DNA from: Laccaria trichodermophora
Taxonomy: Eukaryota > Basidiomycota > Agaricomycetes > Agaricales > Hydnangiaceae
Assembly: GCA_018417955.1 (NCBI GenBank)
Contig: JACTVC010000012.1
Location: 744,001-808,000 of the forward strand
Direction: 5' to 3'
DNA: 64,000 nt
This document shows positions 22,150 through 31,987 of this stretch, in pieces; positions within the stretch are counted from its first letter, which is position 1, and every line of letters starts with the position of its first letter. Made by a program: the position numbers and the translations under genes. The notes below the pieces were generated by a model. The model saw nothing but the letters and a program-made list of their open reading frames with translations, did no database searches and was not told the DNA's origin.

Positions 22150-23880
22150 GTTTTTCTTATTTTTTTCTTATTTTCTCATTATATGCAAGTAGATTACCAT
22201 ATTTGGAAATCTACCCTAGAGCCTGAAACTGTTACCCAACATCATTACTAACAATAAGCACCATCCTTCAATTTTCACAGATTTTATGACTATTTTTAAT
22301 GGATTACCATATTTGGATGTCTGCTCTATACCCTGAACACTTTAGCAAACTTATACTACAAAGTTTACTAATATACAATAAAAGACTGCAGATGTCAGAC
22401 ATAGACTACAAAGTTAGATTATCTCTACAACAGGAGCACTTTCAGTGTAGGGCTGCAACTTCCATTTGTTGACTATTTTTGGTAACTGATCATGTGACAA
22501 TCATCCCATCATCCCATTACCAATAGGCTGTAATAGACAAAGTTATTATTTGCTTGGTTTTCTCCAGTTTTTGGTCAAAGTAGATGATATTTTCTTTTTT
22601 GGTATGGACTCTGAAGGTAGTGCCTGACATTCTACATACCATTCAAACTTTCTTTTTTTTTTCAATTTTTCCACTATATTCCAGCAATTTTTGGATCTAT
22701 TACCATATTTGGAGCTGGACCCTTGACCCTGACAACATTACCAAACATTATCGCAGCAATGAGCACCATCCACCATTTTTTTCTGATTTTTTGCCCATTT
22801 TCTGGCTATTCTTTGTTATATTACCATATTTGGAACTAGACTCTGGACCCTGACAATGTTACCCAATGATATCTAAGCACCATCCTCCATTTCTTTCTGA
22901 TTTTATAACAGTTTTCTGGCTTTTTTTGGATATATTACCATATATAGAACTAGACCCTGACAAGATTACCCAATGTTATCACTGCAGTGGGCACCATCCC
23001 CCATTTTTTTCTGATTTTCTAGCTATTTTCTGGCTATTTTTGGGTCTATATTACTCTATTTGGAACTAGACTCTGGACTCTGACAATGTTACCCAAGGTT
23101 GTCACTGGCAATAAGCACCATCCCTCATTTCTTTCTGATTTTCTGGCTATTTTCTAGCTATCTCTGGTTATATTACCATGATGAGAATAGCCTCTGAACC
23201 TTGACAACATTACCCAAGGTTATCACCACTATCCTCCATTTTTTTTTGTGATTTTCTGGCTATTGTTGGCTATATTACCATATTTGGAAATATACCCTGG
23301 ACCCTGAAAACAACCTCCAACATCATTACCAGCAGTAAGCAGCACCCTCAATTTTTTTCTGATTTTTCTGCTATTTTATTGCTATTTTACATCTGAAAAT
23401 GCACACATTTCCTTATTTAGAAATGTGCCCTGAACCCTGAAAACAAACTCCAACATCATTACCAGACTACCCTCAATTTTTTGTGATTTTTGTGATTTTT
23501 CTGCTATTTTATTGCTGTTTTACATCTGGAAATGCGCACATTTCCTTATTTAGAAATGTGCCCTGAACCCTGAAAACAAACTCCAACATCATTACCAGAC
23601 TACCCTCAATTTTTTGTGATTTTTGTGATTTTTCTGCTATTTTATTGCTGTTTTACATCTGGAAATGCGCACATTTCCTTATTTAGAAATGTGCCCTGAA
23701 CCCTGAAAACAAACTCCAACATCATTACCAGACTACCCTCAATTTTTTGTGATTTTTGTGATTTTTCTGCTATTTTATTGCTATTTTACATCTGAAAATG
23801 CGCACATTTCCTTATTTAGAAATGCGCCCTGGACCCTGAAAACGACCCCCGACGTCGCCACCAACAGTGAGCAACACCCT
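22150..23880 (+). repeat. Degenerate AT-rich tandem array
   Basis: Units of about 115 bp with a recurring CCATATTTGGAA...GACCCTGACAA...CACCATCC...TTTCTGATTTTCTGGCTA core. The last units, from about 23400, are nearly identical with a 133-bp period (anchor CACATTTCC at 23404, 23537, 23670 and 23803). The ACCCTGAACCCTGA motif is shared with repeats elsewhere in the window. ORFs inside are incidental. Confidence 0.8.
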
Positions 23881-23950
23881 AAGCTCATTGTCGCAAGCAG
23901 CAAGCCCTTTACAGCTAATATAATGTGTATAGGCTGGATTTGTAAGCATC

Positions 23951-24042
23951 GGAAATCTCCGAAAATGACGTACTTCCCTTGCGGGCTACCTTCAAAATCA
24001 AAGGTAGCCTGCAAGGGAAGTACGTCATTTTCGGCTATTTCC
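23951..24042. repeat. 92-bp foldback, copy 1
   Basis: Arms CCGAAAATGACGTACTTCCC and its inverse, with GGAAAT/ATTTCC ends. The second copy is at 24791-24884. Confidence 0.85.
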
Positions 24043-24447
24043 AACACTTAGGAAAGTGACTCGATTAGTCATCATTTTTGCGAAAATAAAGATTTCTATG
24101 TAGCTCTGCCAATTCTGGTCCAAATGACACGGTTTTTTTTGCAGTATGCACTCCTTATTTGTAGGATTATTGTTCATTGAGAATAGTTGAAGGTAAATAT
24201 AAATAAATAGTCCGAAATTAAATTTTATACTCTACAGCAGACTTTGGTTTCTGTATGCTGAAGTTGAACCCACGTGATATCACATGGTTTGAAACAAATA
24301 CAAACAGTTTCATATACAACATGCATATGTACTTTCACATTCACAACATGTATCCTCACCATACAACCTTATCCAATCCACTGCAAATAGTGTTCGGCAA
24401 GTTGCACCTGTATATGTGTCCTGTTAACTGTTGCCTTCATTGTGGTC

Positions 24448-25392
24448 TTGGCCAGTCCAAACCCAATGAACTAAAATGTGTGTTCTGTAGAGGCTATGTC
24501 AGTGTGGTCTTGGCTAGTCCAAACCCAATAATGACATTTGCAGATAACATTGTCACTTGCATTTTGCACATGCATCACCCTTGTTCTGACTCTCTAGCTA
24601 GCTACCATCATCTTGGCCAGTCCAAATGTGGTTGCGAGTTACCAGATAATAATAAACAAGTCTCTTTCTAAACTCAGAGGACTCATAACAACACACTCAA
24701 AGTGTTTGAACTGGCCAAGATGATAATGAGCAGATGGCAAAAATAGATGGGAGAGTCTTTGCAGAAGAGGACACACGAAACGTGACAATTCGGAAGTATC
24801 TGAAAATGACGTACTTCCCTTGCGGGCTATGGTTGATTTTGAGGGTAGCCCGCAAGGGAAGTACGTCATTTTCGGATACTTCCGAAGACTCAACATCAAC
24901 TTCTGCTTGCTAAGTACAAACCCTGTTGTCATCGTCTTGGTCAATCCAAACATGACACAGAGCATTCTGTGATGCCACATCCATTGTGTTGTTGTCGTCT
25001 TGGTTAATCCAAACACAACACAGAGTATTCTGTGATGCCACATTAGCATGGTCATTGTCTTGAACAATCCAAACGCGACACACATAATGCCACATCCAAA
25101 GCAGGTGGTGTGCTGTTTGCTTTGCTGTCTTGCACTCTTTGTTGTCTTGGCCAGTCCAAACAATTTGTGCAATGTATCTATCTACCACATCTTGTCTGTT
25201 TCCTTTGCATGCTTGTCATTGTCTTGGCCAGTCCAAACAATTCGAGTGCCACATGTCTACCATATTCATCTCACAGCAATATTTCATTTGGGTGGGGATC
25301 TGGTCAACTTGTAATGCGTGTCTTGACTCTTGCTCATGTGGCTGTGTGTAGTTTGTTGGTGGAATGGTACATTGCCGTCTTGGCTAGTCCAA
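24448..25392. repeat. Dense cluster of TTGG-N5-CCAA dyad motifs
   Basis: Occurrences at 24448, 24510, 24613, 24937, 25000, 25060 (degenerate TTGAACAATCCAA), 25147, 25224 and 25380 on the plus strand, plus one inverted at about 24703-24718. Most have the context GTC-TTGG-N5-CCAAAC. No gene recognised around them. Confidence 0.8.
24791..24884. repeat. 94-bp foldback, copy 2
   Basis: Ends CGGAAGTATC and GATACTTCCG are perfect inverted repeats. The inner arms (GAAAATGACGTACTTCCC) match the copy at 23951-24042. Confidence 0.85.
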
Positions 25393-25420
25393 ACACAATG
25401 AAAGTTCTCTGTCAACGCGG

Positions 25421-28190
25421 CTTCGATTTTCATGATCTTGAGCTCGTTTGGATAGCCCCACACTCTGTGAAGATGCTCCCAAAAACCGTTTACAAAACGG
25501 TTGAGGTTGCGGGGAGCTAGGTCAGTTTCCATTTGCGCTTTTTTGCCCTTATGCTCACAACTCCCCAGAACCTCGGTTTTTGTGATCAATGACTCGTTCG
25601 GATACCCCTACACTCCGCTAAGACGCTCCCAAAAACCGCTTACAAAACGGTTAAGGTCTCGTCGAGCGAGGTCAGTTTCTATTATCACTTTTTTGCCCTT
25701 ATGCTCACAACTCCCCAGGACCTCAATCTGTATCGATTTTTGTGATGAAGGACTTGTTCGGATACCCGTACACTCCGCTAAGACGCTCCCCCAAACCGCT
25801 TACAAAACGGTTGAGGTCTCGTGGAGCTAGGTCAGTTTCTATTATCGCTTTTTTGCCCTTATGCTCACAACTCCCCAGAACCTCAATCTGCTTCGATTTT
25901 CGCGATCGAGGACTCGTTCGGATACCCCTACACTCCGCTGAGACGCTCCCCAAAACAGCTTACAAACTGGTTAAGGTCTCGTGGAGCTAGGTAGTTTCTA
26001 TTATCGCTTTTTTGCCCTTGTGCTCACAACTCCCCAGAACCTCAATCTGGGCCGATTTTTGTGATCAAGGACTCGTTCGGATACCCGTACACTCCGCTAA
26101 GACGCTCCCAAAAACCGCTTACAAAACGGTTAAGGTCTTGTCGAGCGAGGTCAGTTTCTATTATCGCTTTTTTGCCCTTATGCTCACAACTCCCCAGGAC
26201 CTCAATCTGTATCGATTTTTGTGATGAAGGACTTGTTCGGATACCCGTACACTCCGCTAAGACGCTCCCCCAAACCGCTTACAAAACGGTTGAGGTCTCG
26301 TGGAGCTAGGTCAGTTTCTATTATCGCTTTTTTGCCCTTGTGCTCACAACTCCCCAGAACCTCAATCTGCATCGAGTTTTGTGATCAAGGACTCGTTCGG
26401 ATACCCTTACACTCCGCTAAGACGCTCCCCAAAACAGCTTACAAACTGGTTAAGGTCTCGTGGAGCTAGGTAGTTTCTATTATCGCTTTTTTGCCCTTGT
26501 GCTCACAACTCCCCAGAACCTCAATCTGGGTCGATTTTTGTGATCAAGGACTCGTTCGGATACCCGTACACTCCGCTAAGACGCTCCCCCAAACCGCTTA
26601 CAAAACGGTTGAGGTCTTGTGGAGCTAGGTCAGTTTCTATTATCGCTTTTTTGCCCTTATGCTCACAACTCCTCAGAACCTCAATCTGCTTCGATCTTCG
26701 CGATCGAGGACTCGTTCGGATACCCCTACACTCCGCTAAGACGCTCCCTAAAACAGCTTACAAAATGGTTAAGGTCTCGTCGAGCGAGGTCAGTTTCTAT
26801 TATCGCTTTTTTGCCCTTATGCTCACAACTCCCCAGGACCTCAATCTGTATCGATTTTTGTGATGAAGGACTTGTTCGGATACCCGTACACTCCGCTAAG
26901 ACGCTCCCCCAAACCGCTTACAAACTGGTTAAGGTCTCGTGGAGCTAGGTCAGTTTCTATTATCGCTTTTTTGCCCTTGTGCTCACAACTCCCCAGAACC
27001 TCAATCTGGGTCGATTTTTGTGATCAAGGACTCGTTCGGATACCCCTACACTCCGCTAAGACGCTCCCAAAAACCGCTTACAAACTGGTTAAGGTCTCGT
27101 GGAGCTAGGTAGTTTCTATTATCGCTTTTTTGCCCTTGTGCTCACAACTCCCCAGAACCTCAATCTGGGCCGATTTTTGTGATCAAGGACTCGTTCGGAT
27201 ACCCGTACACTCCGCTAAGACGCTCCCCCAAACCGCTTACAAAACGGTTGAGGTCTTGTGGAGCTAGGTCAGTTTCTATTATCGCTTTTTTGCCCTTGTG
27301 CTCACAACTCCCCAGTACCTCAATCTGCGTCGATTTTTGTGATCAAGAACTCGTTCGGATACCCCTACACTCCGCTAAGACGCTCCCAAAAACCGCTTAC
27401 AAACTGGTTAAGGTCTCGTGGAGCTAGGTAGTTTCTATTATCGCTTTTTTGCCCTTGTGCTCACAACTCCCCAGAACCTCAATCTGCGCCGATTTTTGTG
27501 ATCAAGGACTCGTTCGGATACCCCTACACTCCGCTGAGACGCTCCCAAAAACTGCTTACAAAAACGGTTAAGGTCTTGTGGAGCTAGGTCAGTTCCCATT
27601 TTCGCTCTTTTGCCCTTATGCTCACAACTCCCCAGGACCTCAATCTGCTTCAATTTCTGCGATCGAGGACTCAATCAGATACCCCTACACTCCGTGAAGA
27701 CGCTCCCGAAAGCCGCTTACCAAACGGTTGAGGTCTCATGGAGCTAGGTAAGTTTGTCTTTTCGCTCCTTTTCCCCTTGTGCTGACAACTTCCCAGGACC
27801 TCAATCTGCTTCGATTTTTGTGAACAAGCACTCGTTCGGTTACCCCCACACTCCGTGAAGACGCTCCCCAAAACCACTTATAAAACGGTTGAGGTCTCGT
27901 GGAGCTAGGTGAGTGTGTATTTTCGCTTTTTTGCCTATCTGCTCAAAACTCCCCAGGGCCTCAATCTGCTTCGTTTTCCATGGTCGAGGGTTCGTTTGGA
28001 TACCCCCACACTCCGTGAAGACGCTCCCCAAAACCGCTTACAAAACGGTTGAGGTCTCGTGGAGCTAGGTCAGTGTGTATTTTCGCTTTTTTGCCCATAT
28101 GCTCACAACTCCCCAGGGCCTCAATATGCCCCATTTTCTGTGATCGAGGGCTTGTTTGGATACCCACACACTTCCTAAAAATATGCCACA
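25421..28190 (+). repeat. 160-bp satellite array, about 17 units
   Basis: Unit of about 159-160 bp with anchors CTCGTTCGGATACCC, AGACGCTCCC, GTCTCGTGGAGCTAGGT, CTCACAACTCCCCAG and CCTCAATCTG. Central units are nearly identical; those at both ends are more diverged, typical of homogenisation by unequal exchange. The period is not a multiple of three, so the repeated 82-aa frames are by-products. No flanking gene uses the array. Confidence 0.95.
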
Positions 28191-28346
28191 AAAATTGTCA
28201 TGTCCTTAATCATTATATCTTCAATATAAAGAACTATTGTTACATAAATGTGAAATAGAGGCAATATATTCATATGTTAGAGTCTGACAGTCAAATAGGG
28301 CAGTACCTCAGCTACCACCTACATTAATGACAACTTGTATAGGACT

Positions 28347-28717
28347 AAAAGCAAGTGATAGGTAAGGAATAGTAAAGAAAACTAGCAAAGCTGTCAATGC
28401 TAAGCAGGCAGCTCATTGTGGGAAGAAATCACTTTTGTAGGAGAAAGTCAAATTTCAGCATTACCGCGCTGAAAAAAGTCTCAATATCCTGGGTAATAAA
28501 TGAGTCTCTTCGTAAACTCAGAGGACTCGTAAAAAGCAAGTGATAACTAAGAAATAGTAGAGTAGACTGGCAAAGTCGTCAATGCTGAGCAGGCAGCTGA
28601 TCGTGTGAAGAAATCACTTTCGTGGGAGAAAGTCAAATTTCAGCGTTACCGCGCTGAAAAATGTCTCAAGATCCTGGGGAATAAACGAGTCTCTTCGTAA
28701 ACTCAGAGGACTCGTAA
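28347..28717 (+). repeat. Two tandem copies of a 184-bp hairpin repeat
   Basis: Units begin AAAAGCAAGTGATA at 28347 and 28531. Each carries the TTTCAGC...GCTGAAA hairpin and ends with a GAGTC...GACTC hairpin followed by TAA. The second copy abuts the broken end of the dioxygenase-like paralogue. Confidence 0.85.
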
Positions 28718-29678
28718 AGTGACCACCTCAATATATTTTTTTGGTGCAAACATCTTCAAGGATTCCATAGCGACTTGCCCATGTATCTTGTATAGGCTTA
28801 ACGAAAAAGAACAACATATAACCAAATAGTCACTCACTTTGACAGATTGCTTCCGACCAATGAGGTCATCGCTCCATTCAGATTCCTCCCCATCCGTATA
28901 AATTTTCCCTTGCGCCGTTGGACCTACTAAGCCCCTGCTATGTTGATGGGTACATGTTGTCGAGTAGCAACGAGTTCCCTTAACACCCTTGACGCCGGTG
29001 CGTTCAATTGCTGCACCTCCAACGTACTCGCCTTTGTCATTTTTGGTTGGCGGATTTCGTGTCATTTCTTCCAGTTTCCCAAGTATAATCTGTTGTACAG
29101 CATATAATTCTTCAACATATGATGGATTTAGAAGACGTTTGCTAACAAAACATTAATATGAGTTTTATTCATCGTGTTGACAATAATACAATTTCAACTT
29201 ACCCCGCAAAACCCCAGCAATTGACAACATCATACTCTGGCATCTGAAGGCCGGTGTCGGGATGCTGTGGGCAGTTTAGAGCCCAAGCATAGATCACCGT
29301 TCCATCCCCCAAATGAAGGAGACCTGTGATATTCGGTATCAAATTTTAACATGAGTATATTATACAGAATAAACTTGGAGGTAGCTTGCCATGCTCATCC
29401 ATGTAAGCATCTGGGCCCAAAGGAATACCTAAAGTATCCTCCCAGTCTGCCAATTTTTTCATCGCAGCAGGGTCTGTATCTATCATGTAAACTAATATAC
29501 GCTTGACCGCCTGTGTATTGTGCACAAGCGGATGCGAAGAGACTTCATAGAGATAAGGAAAGCGATCATCACGGCGTTTGTCATAGACAAGATGGCCATT
29601 ATCTACAACAAAACGTTTATCCTTGGGACCATCGGCCCGCATGTATTCCGTTTTGTCTGGCGGATAGAGCTTCGGCAT
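28718..29678 (-). pseudogene. Truncated paralogue of the dioxygenase-like gene (N-terminal exons only)
   Basis: Minus-strand exons match the 9070-9980 gene exon by exon: 29678 to about 29390, then about 29330-29211 (GDGTVIYAWALNC), about 29145-28840 (GGAAIERTGVKGVKG, then CYSTTCTHQHSR), and 28795-28721 (MFAPKKYIEVVTL). Intron positions are conserved. Coding then stops at the junction with the hairpin repeat, before the HxD-containing exon, so no oxygenase core remains. Frames are otherwise open, suggesting recent truncation. Confidence 0.8.
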
Positions 29679-29699
29679 CTAATTTGGATATTTAGTTGA

Positions 29700-30450
29700 T
29701 AGCACACATAAGACATGACCCACTCACGATGAAAGGAAAGGTAACGTCACAGTGTCCAGGTGGGGGAAAGGAAGAAAGGGTGGGGGAAAGAAAAGACGCC
29801 ATCTGATGCAAAGGGTCTGCCCTAAAGATCTCACAAACAACGGTAAAGGCAAATTTCCAAGGCGAGGAAAATCCGAGATCCCATCAAGGGTCTCAGAGAT
29901 TCGTTGCTTCGGTGCCTTGGAATGACGCATGAACATTTCCCATCAATGCAATCAGGAAACGTTCGTGCGTCATCGAAGGCACGAGAAGCCATGAACGATG
30001 ACAATTTGTTTGTTTATTTCACTCGCTCTACCAAACAAAGCTAACTCTCCTTCCTTTCCACCCTACCATCCTCTTTCCCCGTCGCCCCCATTCCTGTCCA
30101 CCCACCGAGTGCCAGAACAACAGGGACGACGACCACAACCACGACACAGCAACACCACCCAACAACGTCCACGACGACCCAAAAGCGAATGGCGACAACC
30201 ACCAAGAAACAGGCGTGTAGAACCCGAATACGCCAGCTGCCACACGAGACGACGAGATGACGAGATGACGAGATGACGAGACGACGAGATGAGAGACGAC
30301 GAGATGATGGGACGACGTGGCGACGAAGCTACGAGGCGAGGACGTGATGTGGCAACGGGCGACGAGATGACAACAAACAACGACGAGCCATTTGTCGTTG
30401 TCGTTCGTCATATTTCCTTATTTCGTGAGTCTGTCCCCCCTCAACTGCAT
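29700..30450. other. Intergenic stretch with foldback and GACGAGAT simple repeat
   Basis: The third copy of the 54-bp foldback lies at 29931-29974. A simple GACGAGAT(G) repeat spans about 30245-30375 and creates spurious low-complexity ORFs on both strands. No gene seen. Confidence 0.7.
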
Positions 30451-31900
30451 GGGTGACCTTGCTGAACACGAGTTCCAGGTGCCACGTCGCCATGAGCGCT
30501 CATGGCGATGTGGCAACCAGATTTGACGTCGTCAACTCGTCAACGTTGTCAACGCTGTCAACGCTGTCAACGTTGTCAATGCCATCAACGCCGCCATCAA
30601 CCTCGTCTCTCACCACAGGCTTGGCAAGCTTTACCCCTGGGAGGTGCGTGTATTCTTGTTTTTATCGATTGAACTTACCTACTCACTGATTAGTTTGAAT
30701 AGATGAGTAGAATCTGCACTTGCAGTTCTCCCCCAATGGCCTCAATGGCCTCAATGCCCCCGCATACTGCGCCGGAGTAAATCCAGTATTTTACAGCCAG
30801 CCCCGATGTCGTCAACACCGCCATCAACGTCATCGACAACGCCGCTACATGTTGACGACGTCAACAATGTCATCCAAACCCCACTTGCTTCGTCTGCCGC
30901 AGGCGTTGGCTGGTCTCCACCCCCTCAGCTTTGTTTAACCCAACTAACTCATTGCCATGGGGCGTCGTTTAGACACCAAACGACGTTCCAAACTCCCCCG
31001 CTTTGTCTGCCCCACCCCATCGCTGTGGCACGTCGTTTTCACGCCGAACGATGTTCCAAACCCACCTGCTTCGTCAACGTCGTCCCCGTCCCCAGCCCTG
31101 ATGTCATCAACGCCGCTACATGTTGACGACATCAACAACGTCGTGAACGCTGCCATCAACATCGTCGACAACGCCGCTACACGTTGATGATGTCAACAAC
31201 GTCATCCAAAACCCACTTGCTTCGTCTGCCGCAGGCGTTGGCTGGTCTCCACCCCCTCAGCTTTGTTTAACCCAACTCATCGCCGTGGAACGTCGTTTAC
31301 ACACCAAACGACGTTCCAAACTCCCCTGCTTTGTTTCCCACCCACCCCATCGCCGTGACACGTTCACAACATGGCCCCTTCTTCGTGTTTCTTCCTGGTT
31401 ATCTTATTACAGAGCACCTACCGTATCATACTTTTTTGTAAAGTTGAACTTTATTATGTAATTATCGTAGATAAGTCAAATGCCACTCGCAATTGAACCT
31501 GGGCTTGCAAACTCACCACGGAACGACTGCTTCGTTGATCCTCTGTACAAACCTTCAAGCCCTGTGTGATAGAGTCGTGGTCATACCAAACCTATCTTCT
31601 GTCAAGGTCTTTGCATCATTGGATACTATATTTCAACAGTCACAATGAGACGGCCGCTTTGACTCATATTGATTTTTGAGATCTCTGATCCGATCCAAGC
31701 GTCAACTTGACTGGCATGATAGCGTCTTGGTTATACCAAACCTATCTTCTGTCCTGGTTCTTGCATTCAGATTAGCACGATAGCGTCTTGGTTATACCAA
31801 ACCTGTTGTGGGTTCAATATTTGCTTTCTCAAACGCAATAAGGTCTCGATTATTACGAACTTATCATCAACGGACTCCATTGAGGTCAGAAAATCTAGTT
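30451..31900. repeat. GC-rich repeats with GTCGTTT dyads
   Basis: A GTCAACG(C/T)T tandem lies at about 30525-30600. A block with CCACTTGCTTCGTCTGCCGC...CCCCTCAGCTTTG occurs twice (about 30840-31010 and 31155-31330). Dyads GTCGTTT...AAACGAC occur at about 30963 and 31283, with a variant at about 31033. TTGG-N5-CCAA dyads occur at 31737 and 31788, with variants at 31577 and 31845 (TCGATTATTACGA). No gene recognised. Confidence 0.65.
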
Positions 31901-31987
31901 GCTAAACGCTACATGGACAATCCATCTCTGTAAGTGTTGCGATTTTCGCGTATTTTACCATACTCAATTCATCGTGCACTTTAGCGT

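Noticed and set aside
24639..25172. 177-aa minus-strand ORF with repeated FGL.KT..T peptides
   Set aside because: The peptide repeats are translations of the TTGG-N5-CCAA dyads.
25500..27430. Series of similar 82-109 aa frames in the 160-bp array
   Set aside because: The unit is not a multiple of three, so each frame reads different phases of the satellite; no start context or conserved stop beyond the repeat itself.
25421..28190. CRISPR-like array
   Set aside because: Whole units repeat without unique spacers and the DNA is clearly eukaryotic.
22110..28717. Hammerhead ribozyme in the terminal hairpin repeats
   Set aside because: No CUGANGA...GAAA core; only simple stem-loops are present.
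30028..30411. Ser/Arg/His-rich frames over the GACGAGAT repeat
   Set aside because: Simple-sequence by-products open on both strands.
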